From positions 27,173-91,172 of the forward strand of contig NZ_JAWQLY010000014.1 of assembly GCF_033446685.1 (NCBI RefSeq): a stretch of DNA of 64,000 nt, in the 5' to 3' direction. The position numbers and the translations under genes were made by a program. Under the pieces are notes generated by a model that ran no database searches, was not told the DNA's origin, and worked only from the letters and a program-made list of their open reading frames with translations. The stretch is from Modicisalibacter sp033446685 (GTDB lineage Bacteria; Pseudomonadota; Gammaproteobacteria; Pseudomonadales; Halomonadaceae). Positions 34,623-43,535 of the stretch are shown in pieces (within the stretch, counting starts at the first letter, position 1; every line of letters starts with the position of its first letter).

Positions 34623-35600
34623 TCAGTCGATATGCGGATTGAGCAACAGCCGCCCATGAATGTCGCCGTTGATCATCGCCTCGGCGCGCTCGGCGATCGT
34701 CTCCATGCCGAGTTCCTCGTAATGCATGGCGTGGCGTACCGACTCGGGAAGCTCGACGATGCGCTGCCAGGCCTCGCGGCGCCGGGTCAACGGCTGCATT
34801 GCGCTGTCGATGCCGAGCAGCGAAACGCCGCGCAGGATGAACGGCATCACTGTGGTGGGCAGTTCGCTGCTGCCGGCCAGGCCCACCGCGGCGGCCAGCC
34901 CGTGGTATTCCATCTGCGCCAGCACGTTGGCGAGTACGTTGTCGCCGACGGTGTCGATGGCGCCGGCCCAGCGGCTCTTCTCCAGCGGCCGCGGTTCGCC
35001 TTCGAACTCGTGGCGCCCGAGCACTTCGGCCGCGCCCAGTTCTTTGAGCCACGAGTCCTGGTCGGGCTTGCCGGTGACCGCATGCACCTCGTAGCCGTCA
35101 TGGGCGAGCATCTTCACCGCCCAACTGCCCACGCCGCCGGTGGCGCCGGTGACCACCACCCGGGCGCCGCGCGCCAGGCCCACCTCCTCCAGGCGCATCA
35201 CGCTGAGCATGGCGCTCAGACCGGCGGTGCCGAACAGCATCGCCTCGCGAGTGGAGAGCCCCTCGGGACAGGGCACCAGCCACTCCTCGTCGACCCGCAT
35301 GGTCTCGGCGAAGCCGCCCCAGTAGCGTTCGCCGACCCCCCAGCCGGTGAGGATCACCTTGTCGCCCGGGGCGAAACGCTCGCCCTCGCAACTACGCACC
35401 GTACCGGCGAAGTCGATGCCCGGCACGAACGGGTAGTCCTGGACGATCTTGCCCCTGCCGGTCACCGCCAGCGCGTCCTTGTAGTTGAGATCGGAAAAGT
35501 CGATGTCGACGGTCACGGCGCGCTCGGGCAGGCGCTCCTCGTCGATCGTTTCGACCCGGGCGCGCGGGTCTTCATCCTTGAGCATCAGCACGCGGGGCAT
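34623..35600 (-). CDS. acuI: Acrylyl-CoA reductase / YhdH-type MDR oxidoreductase
   Basis: A 325-residue medium-chain reductase with an N-terminal catalytic domain (to about 125) and a Rossmann domain containing VVVTGATGGVGSWAVKML. No zinc ligands are visible, as in the quinone-oxidoreductase-like branch. The pattern VDIDFSDLNYKDALAVTGRGKIV and NPHID ending are characteristic of AcuI/YhdH, which reduces acrylyl-CoA to propionyl-CoA with NADPH. The ATG at 35600 (MPRVLMLKDED) has AGGAGA upstream. In halophiles this detoxifies acrylate from DMSP; no dddL/dddD-type gene is nearby. Confidence 0.88.
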   Translation of the reverse strand: MPRVLMLKDEDPRARVETIDEERLPERAVTVDIDFSDLNYKDALAVTGRGKIVQDYPFVPGIDFAGTVRSCEGERFAPGDKVILTGWGVGERYWGGFAETMRVDEEWLVPCPEGLSTREAMLFGTAGLSAMLSVMRLEEVGLARGARVVVTGATGGVGSWAVKMLAHDGYEVHAVTGKPDQDSWLKELGAAEVLGRHEFEGEPRPLEKSRWAGAIDTVGDNVLANVLAQMEYHGLAAAVGLAGSSELPTTVMPFILRGVSLLGIDSAMQPLTRRREAWQRIVELPESVRHAMHYEELGMETIAERAEAMINGDIHGRLLLNPHID

Positions 35601-35833
35601 GGTTGTCTCCTGAATAGTTGTCTCGTGACGGTTAGGCATCTCACGATCTTCCCAGACTAGCCGCCGCATCGGGGTCCGGCAATGCCGGCCCGGACGCGAG
35701 TGCTTGCCAGCGTGGGGGCCTTTGCTACCATCGACGGATTGTCGGCAGCTCCGCCCCGCGGCGGCTTGCCAGAAGCCTCGACAGGCCCGGCCAATCCGGT
35801 GTCCCAGGCGCGAAACAGGAGCGAAATGGCAGC

Positions 35834-36205
35834 ATGAAACCACGCGAAACCGGTTGGCGGCATCTGGTGCATTCGACCCGCTACTCCCTCAAGGGCTTCA
35901 AGGCGGCGTTCGTCAACGAGGCGGCCTTTCGCCAGGAGGCGGTGCTGTGTCTGTTGCTGCTGCCACTGGCCTGGTGGGTCGGCGAAACCCCGGTCGAGTG
36001 GCTGTTGCTGGTCGGCAGCTGCGTGGCGGTGCTGATCGTCGAGCTGCTCAACAGCGCGGTGGAGACCGTGGTCGATCGCATCGGTCCCGAGCATCACGTG
36101 CTGTCGGGGCGAGCCAAGGACATCGGTTCCGCCGCGGTGATGCTGTCGCTGATCATGGCCGGACTGACCTGGGGCTTGCTGCTGTGGCAGCGCCTGCCCG
36201 GTTGA
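35834..36205 (+). CDS. dgkA: Diacylglycerol kinase
   Basis: A 123-residue inner-membrane enzyme with three hydrophobic segments (about 37-52, 54-73, 98-116), of normal DgkA length. It phosphorylates diacylglycerol to phosphatidate. The signatures AAFRQEAVLC and VELLNSAVETVVDRI (catalytic Glu and metal-binding Glu) are present. An AGGAG lies 12 bases before the ATG, with a short overlapping ATG frame that stops after three codons. It is divergent from acuI. Confidence 0.95.
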   Translation: MKPRETGWRHLVHSTRYSLKGFKAAFVNEAAFRQEAVLCLLLLPLAWWVGETPVEWLLLVGSCVAVLIVELLNSAVETVVDRIGPEHHVLSGRAKDIGSAAVMLSLIMAGLTWGLLLWQRLPG

Positions 36206-36429
36206 GCCTCGTCTGGAGGCGGTGAGCGCAGCGCCCGGCTGGCTTCTACTACAGTGAAAGTACCGGGTGCGTCAGCATGTCGCGTTCAGTCGTTTGTCTG
36301 CTTGTCTGGCCGCGACGCCCCCGGTATCGTCACGGGTCTTTCCATTAGTCCCGGACGGCGCCGCCTCCGACACCCACTACGCCAGCGTCAATAACAATTG
36401 GCCGCGAAAAATCTAAAGGAGCAGCACAG

Positions 36430-37086
36430 ATGCGTTTGATCCTCTTGGGCGCCCCCGGTGCCGGCAAAGGTACGCAAGCCCAGTTCATTTGCGAGCGCTT
36501 CGGCATTCCGCAGATTTCCACCGGCGACATGCTGCGCACCGCGGTCAAGGAAGGCAGCGATCTGGGCCTCAAGGTCAAGGAGATCATGAACAGCGGTGGG
36601 CTGGTGTCCGACGACATCATCATCGCCCTGGTCAAGGAGCGCATCGGCCAGCCGGACTGCGCCAATGGTTTCCTGTTCGACGGTTTCCCGCGGACCATTC
36701 CGCAGGCCGACGCGATGAAGGAGGCCGACGTCAAGCTCGACCACGTGGTCGAGATAGCCGTCGACGACGAGGAGATCGTCAAGCGCCTGGCGGGTCGCCG
36801 CGTGCATCCCGGGTCGGGGCGCGTCTACCATCTCGAGTACAACCCGCCCAAGGAAGAGGGCCGGGACGACGTCACCGGCGAGACGCTGATCCAGCGCGAG
36901 GACGACAGCGAGTCGACGGTGCGCAATCGCCTGTCGGTCTATCACGAGCAGACCGAGCCGCTGGTCGCCTACTACCGCGAATGGGCCGAGCAGGCGCCCG
37001 GCGAGGCGCCGGGCTATCACCGCATCGCCGGGATCGGCACGGTCGACGACATCAAGCGGCAGGTGATCGAGGCGCTGGAAGGCTGA
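36430..37086 (+). CDS. adk: Adenylate kinase
   Basis: A 218-residue cytoplasmic kinase that interconverts ATP + AMP with 2 ADP. The P-loop GAPGAGKGT (7-15), FLFDGFPRT and the LID region GRRVHPGSGRVYHLEYNPP are visible. The LID has no zinc cysteines, as in E. coli. AAAGGAGCA lies just before the ATG. A terminator follows 35 bases after the stop, so it is likely monocistronic. The 224-base upstream gap shows no other gene. Confidence 0.97.
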   Translation: MRLILLGAPGAGKGTQAQFICERFGIPQISTGDMLRTAVKEGSDLGLKVKEIMNSGGLVSDDIIIALVKERIGQPDCANGFLFDGFPRTIPQADAMKEADVKLDHVVEIAVDDEEIVKRLAGRRVHPGSGRVYHLEYNPPKEEGRDDVTGETLIQREDDSESTVRNRLSVYHEQTEPLVAYYREWAEQAPGEAPGYHRIAGIGTVDDIKRQVIEALEG

Positions 37087-37120
37087 CGCCGCGACACTGC
37101 CTTCAGGCTCGCAAGCAAGG

Positions 37121-37149
37121 ACAGCCCGGCCCCGGTGGCCGGGCTGTTT
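37121..37149 (+). terminator. Rho-independent terminator of adk
   Basis: An 11-bp stem ACAGCCCGGCC / GGCCGGGCTGT with a 5-base loop, followed by TT, 35 bases after the adk stop and ahead of tsaB. Confidence 0.75.
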
Positions 37150-37233
37150 GCGTCGGGCGGCTGCCGCGCGCGGCTTTTGCCGACTCGCCGCCGGCCGTAT
37201 AATGCCCGCGCCATTCCACCAGGCGTAATTGCC

Positions 37234-37920
37234 ATGTCGACACTGCTGGCCCTGGATGCCTCTTCGAGCGCCTGCTCGTGCGCGCTGTGGCGCGACGGCG
37301 AGGTGCTGTCGCGCTTCGCGCTGACTCCCCGCGAGCACACCCGGCGCTTGATGCCGATGATCGATGAGTTGCTCGCCGAAGCCGGGCTTGCCCCCGCCGA
37401 TCTCGATGCATTGGCCTACGGTCACGGGCCGGGCTCGTTCACCGGACTGCGGATCGCCGCCGGCGTCGCCCAGGGCCTGGCGTTCGGCCTCGAGCGGCCG
37501 CTGCTCGGCGTGTCGACGCTCGCGGCGCTGGCGCTGGCCGCCCATCATCAGTTGCACGTGCGCTACGTGGTGCCCGCGCTCGACGCGCGCATGAACGAGA
37601 TCTACGTTGCCGCCTATCACTGCCGTGACGGCGAACTCACCGCGCTGGCCGACGAGGCGGTGATGCCCCCCGAGCGCTTCGAGCTGCCCGCCGAGCGCCG
37701 CGATGTCGACTGGTGTGGCGTGGGCTCCGGCTGGACGCTGTGGGAGTCGATGCCGATCTGGGTGCAGGACGCCATGGCCCAGCGGCTGCCCGAGCGCCAG
37801 CCCAGCGCGGAATGGATGGTGCGCCTGGCGGCTCAGGCGCACGCGCGTGGCGAGGGCCGGGCGCCGCACGAGGCCACGCCGGTCTATCTGCGTAACGAGG
37901 TGGCCTGGAAGCGCGCCTAG
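37234..37920 (+). CDS. tsaB: tRNA threonylcarbamoyladenosine biosynthesis protein TsaB
   Basis: A 228-residue ASKHA-fold protein. TsaB with TsaC, TsaD and TsaE adds the t6A37 modification to tRNAs reading ANN codons; it scaffolds TsaD. The signature is LALDASSSACSCAL, then AYGHGPGSFTGLRIAAGVAQGLAFG (glycine-rich loop) and VPALDARMNEIY. The ATG at 37234 follows a promoter-like TATAATG at 37198; earlier in-frame starts give no homology. Confidence 0.93.
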   Translation: MSTLLALDASSSACSCALWRDGEVLSRFALTPREHTRRLMPMIDELLAEAGLAPADLDALAYGHGPGSFTGLRIAAGVAQGLAFGLERPLLGVSTLAALALAAHHQLHVRYVVPALDARMNEIYVAAYHCRDGELTALADEAVMPPERFELPAERRDVDWCGVGSGWTLWESMPIWVQDAMAQRLPERQPSAEWMVRLAAQAHARGEGRAPHEATPVYLRNEVAWKRA

Positions 37921-38090
37921 ATGGAACACGCTTGGACCGCGGCCCCGCGTTGGGCGTTCAATGGCCGCTCGTTGAACGCCCCGGGGGGCGACTCGTTTAT
38001 TCTCTTGGGCGCCCTAGCCGGTCTAGCCGCTTCAGGCGACCGTGTTGCCATGCGCTTTGGTGCTTTCGCTGATCACAAGGACTGCTGACA

Positions 38091-38906
38091 ATGGATTGGT
38101 TCCAGTTGGTTGCGCTGTCGCTCATCCAGGGACTCACCGAGTTCCTGCCCATCTCCTCCTCGGCGCACCTGATTCTGCCCTCGCAGATACTCGGCTGGCC
38201 CGACCAGGGACTGGCCTTCGACGTCGCCGTGCATATCGGTACGCTGGCGGCGGTGATGATGGCCTTTCGCCGCGAGGTGGTGGTCATCCTGGGCGGCTGG
38301 TTCGGCCAGTTCGCCGGCAGCGGGTCGCTGGCCTCGCGCCAGACCGACGCCAGCTGGCTGGGCTGGATGGTGCTGCTGGCGACGCTGCCGGCGGTGATCG
38401 TCGGCGGCCTGTTCAACGACCTGATCGAGACCTCGCTGCGCTCGTCGCTGGTGATCGCGCTGGCGACGCTGGGTTTCGGGGTGTTGCTGTGGTGGGCCGA
38501 CGCGCGCGGCAGCCGTAATCGCGATCTCGCCAGCCTGACCGCCAAGGCGGCGCTGATCATCGGCGTGTACCAGGCGCTGGCGCTGATCCCCGGTACCTCG
38601 CGCTCGGGCATCACCATCACCGCGGCGCTGTTGCTGGGCTTCGATCGTCAGAGCTCGGCGCGCTTCTCGTTTCTGCTATCGATCCCGCTGATCATCGCCG
38701 CGGGCGCCCTGAAAGGCCTGGAACTCGCCGAGACCGGTACCGACGCCGCGCTGCACGACGTACTGTTGGGCATCGGGCTGTCGTTCGTCGCCGCGCTGGT
38801 GTGCATCAAGCTGTTCCTGGCGGCGCTGGATCGCATCGGCATGTGGCCGTTCGCCGTCTATCGGCTGGTGCTCGGCGTCGTATTGCTGGGGTTGTGGCTG
38901 GCATGA
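38091..38906 (+). CDS. uppP: Undecaprenyl-diphosphate phosphatase
   Basis: A 271-residue inner-membrane protein with about eight hydrophobic segments. It regenerates the lipid carrier undecaprenyl phosphate needed for peptidoglycan and polysaccharide export, and its overproduction gives bacitracin resistance. The two conserved blocks are GLTEFLPISSSAHLILP (with the catalytic Glu) and PGTSRSGITITAALLLG (with the catalytic Arg). It overlaps the rsmJ start by four bases (ATGA), so the two are probably coupled. Confidence 0.96.
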   Translation: MDWFQLVALSLIQGLTEFLPISSSAHLILPSQILGWPDQGLAFDVAVHIGTLAAVMMAFRREVVVILGGWFGQFAGSGSLASRQTDASWLGWMVLLATLPAVIVGGLFNDLIETSLRSSLVIALATLGFGVLLWWADARGSRNRDLASLTAKAALIIGVYQALALIPGTSRSGITITAALLLGFDRQSSARFSFLLSIPLIIAAGALKGLELAETGTDAALHDVLLGIGLSFVAALVCIKLFLAALDRIGMWPFAVYRLVLGVVLLGLWLA

Positions 38907-39676
38907 CGCCGACGCCCCCGGTGGTGGTCGGCGAACCGCTGCGCCCGCTCGCCGAGCGCCTCGGCCTGAAGTGGATGGCGAGCCCCCCGGCTGAGGGCCT
39001 GTGGCTGATCGAGACCGCCGAGGGGCTGGCGATCGCCGGCGACCCGGCAGGCTATGGCAAGCCACTGTCGGCCGACTTCGTCGCCGGCAAGGCCGATCAT
39101 CGGCGGCGTTTCGGCGGCGGCCGCGGCCAACTGGTCGCCAAGGCCTGCGGGCTGGCCAGGGGGATGACGCCGAGCGTGATCGACGCCACCGCCGGGCTGG
39201 GCCGCGACGCCTTCGTGCTGGCCGGGCTGGGCGCCGAGGTGCTGATGCTCGAGCGCGTGCCGGCGATCGCCGCGTTGCTCGAAGATGCCCTGGCGCGGGC
39301 GGGCCGTGACCCTGAAGTCGCCGAGATCGCCGCGCGCATGCGGCTGCGGCGCGTCGACGCCGGCGATCCTCGGGCCTTGCTCGCGGCGGCGGGTGAGGCG
39401 CGCTTCGCCCCCCAGGTGATCCATCTCGATCCGATGTTCCCGCACCGCGACAAGTCGGCGCTGGTCAAGAAGGAGATGCGCGTGTTCCGCGAGCTCGCCG
39501 GCGACGACGACGACGCGCCGCGGTTGCTGGAAGCAGCGCTGGACGTCGCCACCCACCGGGTGGCGGTCAAGCGCCCGCGCAAGGCACCGCCGATCGCCGG
39601 GCCGCGGCCGGCCCACACCCTCGAGGCCAAGACCAGCCGCTACGATCTCTACGTTCACCGCTCGCTGCGCAACTGA
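38903..39676 (+). CDS. rsmJ: 16S rRNA (guanine1516-N2)-methyltransferase
   Basis: A 257-residue SAM-dependent methyltransferase. The family markers are SADFVAGKADHRRRFGGGRGQ, the SAM-binding VIDATAGLGRDAFVLAGLG and the catalytic-region HLDPMFPHRDKSALVKKEMR. It methylates G1516 in 16S rRNA. The ATG at 38903 overlaps the uppP stop (ATGA); earlier starts in frame lie inside uppP. Its last 22 bases overlap the convergent plsB end. Confidence 0.93.
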   Translation: MTPTPPVVVGEPLRPLAERLGLKWMASPPAEGLWLIETAEGLAIAGDPAGYGKPLSADFVAGKADHRRRFGGGRGQLVAKACGLARGMTPSVIDATAGLGRDAFVLAGLGAEVLMLERVPAIAALLEDALARAGRDPEVAEIAARMRLRRVDAGDPRALLAAAGEARFAPQVIHLDPMFPHRDKSALVKKEMRVFRELAGDDDDAPRLLEAALDVATHRVAVKRPRKAPPIAGPRPAHTLEAKTSRYDLYVHRSLRN

Positions 39677-42177
39677 GCGTGCTCCTCGCTTTCGGGCGAG
39701 GGGGCGCCGAGCATCTGCGGGTCGGCCACCTCGCGCTGCTGGGCGAGTTGCAGCAGGCGGTGGCGCAGGGTCGGGTCGAACAGGCTGCGGCTGCGGGTCA
39801 GCGCCTCCTGAAGCAGGCTGTCGAAGGCCAGCTTGCCGTTTTCCTGCCATAGCCAGCCTTCGCTTTCCAGGGTGTCCAGCAGCCCGCTGAACAAGCGTCG
39901 GTCGAAGAATTCCGGGGCATTGAGCCCCGACAGCAGCGTCAGCCGCTCGGCGAGCTGGCGGCTGTGCTCCTCGAGCTCCTCGCGGCTCAGGCTGGCGCTG
40001 GGCCGGCTCAGCAGGGCCGCCAGCAGCAGGTAGCCGCGCTCCAGGGTCGGCTGGGCCAGCCGACCCAGCAGTTGCAGTTGCTCGGCCTCGACGCTGAGCC
40101 CGGCGGGGCGTTGCCAGGTGTCGCCGTGGCGTTCGAGCAGGCCGTGGCGGGTCAGGGTGTCGAGGGTGACGCCCAGCGCCTGGCGGAAATCCGCCGCCGG
40201 CAGGCTGGCGAACTGCTCCCGGGCGACCAGCGGCCAGGCCGGGGCGAGGCGCTGGTCGAGCGTCTCGAGATCGAAGCGCGGGTTGTTGCGAAAGGCGAAC
40301 GCCACCAGCGCGGGCAGCGCGAACAGATGCTGGACGTTGTTGCGATACCAGGTCAGCAGCGTGGCCTGCTGGCCGCTGGCCAGGATCAGCTCGCCGAGCG
40401 CCTGCGCCCGGCGTTCGATGAAGCCCAGCCAGGCGGCCTCGGCCAGCCATTCGCGCGGCGCGCCGTCGGGCAGGCTGCGATGCGCGCCGCCGGGCAGGTC
40501 GCGCTGAAGCGCGACGAGCAGGGCCAGCTGGCGTTCGATCAGTTCCGCCTCGATCGCCTGGTGCGGTGTCGCCAGCAGCACCAGCGCGCACAGGTTGACC
40601 GAGTTCAACGCCGCGGCGGCGTTGATGCGCAGGCCGAGCTCGCGACCCAGCCGGGGCACGGCCCGCGTCAGCCACGGCGGCCGGTTCTCATGGGCGGTGC
40701 GTCGCCACTCGGGGGTCTCGCGATCGAGGAACTCGCTCAGCTTGAGCGGTTCGCCGATATTCACCTGGACCCGGCCGAACGGCTGGCGCAGCTGGCCGAG
40801 CACGCGCAGCAGGTCGAAGGGTGATTCCTGCTTCTTGCGCCCGCCCTGCAGTTCCTTGAGATAGCTGGCGCTCTCCAGCACTTTCTCGTAGCCGATGTAG
40901 ACCGGCACGAAAGCCAGCTCTCGGCGGTTGTCGGGAGCGCCGCGCAGGTAGGAGCGCAGGGTCATCGCCAGCATGCCGGGACGCGGGGTGAGCAGCCGGC
41001 CGCTGCGCGAGCGCCCGCCCTCGATGAAGTATTCCACCGCATGGCCGCGCGACAGCAGGCGATGCAGGTACTCGTTGAACACCGCGCCGTAGAGCCGGTT
41101 GTCCTTGAAGCTGCGACGCAGGAAGAACGCCCCGCCGCGGCGCAGCAGCGGACCGATCAGCGGCATGTCCAGGTTGCGTCCCGCGGCCACCTGCGGCGGG
41201 GTCAGGCCCTCGCGGTAGAGCACGTAGGAGAGCAGCAGATAGTCGATGTGGCTGCGATGGCAGGGCACGTAGATCAGCGTGTGATCGCCGGCCAGCGCCT
41301 TGACGCCTGCCATGCCGTTGACGCGTACTCCGGCGTAGAGTTGATTCCACAGCCGGTGCAGCAACTGGTCGAGAAAGCGCAGCACCGGATAGCTCATGTT
41401 GGAGGCGATCTCGCGGCCGTAGCGCAGCGCGCGCCGCTCGCCGCGCGCACGCGACTGGCCCAGTGCGGCGCTGGTCTCGGTGATGGTGCGCTGAATCTCG
41501 GGGCTGGCGATCAGGCCGTGGATCAGCGTGCGCCGGTGCGACAGGTCGGGGCCCAGTACGCGAGTGCGCACGCGCCGGAAGTGCACCCGCAGCACCCGCG
41601 ATACCTTGCGGCTGGTCAGCGCGCTGGGTCGCTCGTCGAGCAGCTCGCGCAGCGACAAAGGCTCGCCCAGGTGCAACTCGACGTTGCGGCCGTTGACCAG
41701 CACCGACAGCGCTCGGCGCAGGCGGCCGGTGAGCTGCCAGCTGTCGGCGGCGAGCAGCTTCCAGAAACCGAAGTCCTTGCCCGGGGCGCGGCCCCAGAAC
41801 ACGCTGACCGGCACCAGCTGGACGTCGCTACCGGGCGCGGCGGCGAGCGCGTCGATGATCCCGGCCAGTGGCGACTGGGGCCGGCGGCGCGGCCACAGGC
41901 GGCGCTTGTGCACCGGCAGCGCCAGGCAGCCGCGTAGCGTCAGGGCGCCCAGTTGCCAGCGACGATCCGGGTCGGGCAGGCCATGACGGCGGCAGAAATC
42001 GCCCAGCAGCAGGCGATCTGAGAGCGCCGGATGCGGCAGCACGTAGAGCGTGGGGCGGTTTGGGTCGAGATTGAGCCGCTCGGGCTCGGGTTCGACCAGG
42101 CGCAGTTCGGCCCAGGCGGCCAGCAGGCGGCGAAGTGCGGTGCGTAACGGGTCCAGCAGCGGGTTCAGCAAAGCCAT
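39655..42177 (-). CDS. plsB: Glycerol-3-phosphate 1-O-acyltransferase
   Basis: An 840-residue inner-membrane enzyme that makes 1-acyl-glycerol 3-phosphate, the first step of phospholipid synthesis. The acyltransferase blocks are CHRSHIDYLL (HX4D, His307, Asp312), GPLLRRGGAFFLRR, FIEGGRSRSGRLLTPRPGML and FVPVYIGYEKVLES. The length fits the E. coli type (about 807). The C-terminus overlaps rsmJ by 22 bases. It is divergent from the cardiolipin synthase gene, so phospholipid genes are side by side. Confidence 0.95.
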   Translation of the reverse strand: MALLNPLLDPLRTALRRLLAAWAELRLVEPEPERLNLDPNRPTLYVLPHPALSDRLLLGDFCRRHGLPDPDRRWQLGALTLRGCLALPVHKRRLWPRRRPQSPLAGIIDALAAAPGSDVQLVPVSVFWGRAPGKDFGFWKLLAADSWQLTGRLRRALSVLVNGRNVELHLGEPLSLRELLDERPSALTSRKVSRVLRVHFRRVRTRVLGPDLSHRRTLIHGLIASPEIQRTITETSAALGQSRARGERRALRYGREIASNMSYPVLRFLDQLLHRLWNQLYAGVRVNGMAGVKALAGDHTLIYVPCHRSHIDYLLLSYVLYREGLTPPQVAAGRNLDMPLIGPLLRRGGAFFLRRSFKDNRLYGAVFNEYLHRLLSRGHAVEYFIEGGRSRSGRLLTPRPGMLAMTLRSYLRGAPDNRRELAFVPVYIGYEKVLESASYLKELQGGRKKQESPFDLLRVLGQLRQPFGRVQVNIGEPLKLSEFLDRETPEWRRTAHENRPPWLTRAVPRLGRELGLRINAAAALNSVNLCALVLLATPHQAIEAELIERQLALLVALQRDLPGGAHRSLPDGAPREWLAEAAWLGFIERRAQALGELILASGQQATLLTWYRNNVQHLFALPALVAFAFRNNPRFDLETLDQRLAPAWPLVAREQFASLPAADFRQALGVTLDTLTRHGLLERHGDTWQRPAGLSVEAEQLQLLGRLAQPTLERGYLLLAALLSRPSASLSREELEEHSRQLAERLTLLSGLNAPEFFDRRLFSGLLDTLESEGWLWQENGKLAFDSLLQEALTRSRSLFDPTLRHRLLQLAQQREVADPQMLGAPSPESEEHAQLRSER

Positions 42178-42250
42178 CCGAATGCCGATTCAGAGAATGT
42201 TCAGGCATTATAGCGACATGACCCGCCCCGATGTCGGCATCGATGATGGT

Positions 42251-42279
42251 GGGGAAAGACAGGGAACAGGGGACAGGCG
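42251..42279. repeat. Degenerate GGGACAG-type tract before clsB
   Basis: The 29 bases ahead of the clsB start are built of imperfect units (GGGAAAGACA, GGGAACAG, GGGACAG). They supply purine-rich Shine-Dalgarno-like sequence. Similar heptamer-based simple repeats follow the same gene at 43408 and 43471. Confidence 0.5.
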
Positions 42280-43401
42280 ATGCGCGGGGTTTGGCGAGAC
42301 GGCAACCGGTTCGCGTTGCTGCCGGAAAGCGCATGCTTTCTGCCGGCGATGACCGAGGCCATCGCGGCGGCGCGGTATTCGATCATTCTCGAACTCTATC
42401 TGGCGGAGTCGGGGCGGCTGGCCAACCAACTGATCGATGCGCTGATCGCCGCGGCGGCGCGCGGCGTGCCGGTACTGGTGCTGCTCGACGGCTATGGGTC
42501 GATGGGGCTGCAGGTCGAGGATCGCCGGCGTCTGGCCGATGGCGGCGTAGCGTTGCGTTTCTTCAATCCGCTGGCCTGGCGCCGGCTGGCCAAGAACCTG
42601 ACCCGCGATCACCGCAAGTTGCTGGTGATCGACGGCCGTGTCGCCTTCACCGGCGGCTTCGGCGCCAGCGACACCTTTCTCGATGCCTGGTTCGAAGTCG
42701 CGGTGCGCATCGAGGGGCCGGTGGTGGCCGACTGGATGCGGCTGTTCTCGCGGCTGTGGGATTCGCCGCTGACCCGTGGCGAGGGCGATCCGCGGCTGGT
42801 CAAGGGCCTGCAGCTGGCGATCGCCCCGCTCGAGGACTACCAGGGCATGCGCGGCCGGGTGGTGTGGGGCCAGGGCTATCGCTATCAGGCGGTGCGGCTG
42901 TCGCTGCACCAGCAGATCGGCAACGCCCAGCGGTGCATCTGGTTCTGCACGCCCTATTTCGTGCCCACCCTGAGCCTGCGGCGTCGCTTGGCGCGGGCGG
43001 CCAGGCGCGGCGTCGACGTGCGGCTGCTGCTGCCCGGCGAGGCCCACGACCACCCGGGCATTCGCTATGCCGGTCAGCGCTTCTACCGGCGGCTGTTGCG
43101 TGCCGGGGTGCGCATCTACGAGTACCAGCCGCGTTTCATCCACGCCAAGTTCTCGCTGGCCGACGACTGGGCGACGATCGGCTCCTGCAACTTCGATCAC
43201 TGGAGCCTGCAATGGAATCTGGAGGCCAACCAGGAAGTCCATGATGCGCGTTTCGCCAAGGAGGTGGCGGCGCTGTTCGAGAGGAACTTCGCGCAGAGCC
43301 GCGAAATACTGTCCGCACAGTGGGCCCAGCGGCCGCTCGGCCAGCGCCTGCGCGAATGGATCTTCGGCACGCTGGATGCCTGGGTGACACGGCTCAAGTA
43401 G
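42280..43401 (+). CDS. clsB: Cardiolipin synthase B-type phospholipase D protein
   Basis: A 373-residue protein with two HKD (phospholipase D) motifs: HRKLLVIDG (His111, Lys113, Asp118) and HAKFSLADD (His288, Lys290, Asp295), followed by GSCNFD. Such enzymes condense phosphatidylglycerol (or PG with PE) into cardiolipin. Without N-terminal membrane helices it fits ClsB rather than ClsA. It is divergent from plsB with a 102-base gap. Its 3' end runs into tandem heptamer arrays. Confidence 0.88.
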   Translation: MRGVWRDGNRFALLPESACFLPAMTEAIAAARYSIILELYLAESGRLANQLIDALIAAAARGVPVLVLLDGYGSMGLQVEDRRRLADGGVALRFFNPLAWRRLAKNLTRDHRKLLVIDGRVAFTGGFGASDTFLDAWFEVAVRIEGPVVADWMRLFSRLWDSPLTRGEGDPRLVKGLQLAIAPLEDYQGMRGRVVWGQGYRYQAVRLSLHQQIGNAQRCIWFCTPYFVPTLSLRRRLARAARRGVDVRLLLPGEAHDHPGIRYAGQRFYRRLLRAGVRIYEYQPRFIHAKFSLADDWATIGSCNFDHWSLQWNLEANQEVHDARFAKEVAALFERNFAQSREILSAQWAQRPLGQRLREWIFGTLDAWVTRLK

Positions 43402-43407
43402 CCTTCC

Positions 43408-43456
43408 GGGCTGCGGGCTGCGGGCTGCGGGCTGCGGGCTGCGGGCTGCGGGCTGC
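43408..43456. repeat. Tandem array of GGGCTGC, seven copies
   Basis: Seven perfect copies of GGGCTGC run from 43408 to 43456, followed by a truncated GGGC. The array begins seven bases after the clsB stop. With unit length 7 it could vary in copy number by slippage. It is not in an annotated gene on either strand. Confidence 0.9.
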
Positions 43457-43470
43457 GGGCCGACCATTCT

Positions 43471-43533
43471 GCTCGTCGCTCGTCGCTCGTCGCTCGTCGC
43501 TCGTCGCTCGTCGCTCGTCGCTCGTCGCTCGTC
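43471..43533. repeat. Tandem array of GCTCGTC, nine copies
   Basis: Nine perfect copies of the heptamer GCTCGTC fill 43471-43533, 14 bases after the previous array. The last copy ends two bases before the stop codon of the UPF0149 gene, so the array is that gene's 3' untranslated region. Both arrays share the 7-bp period. Confidence 0.9.
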
Positions 43534-43535
43534 GC

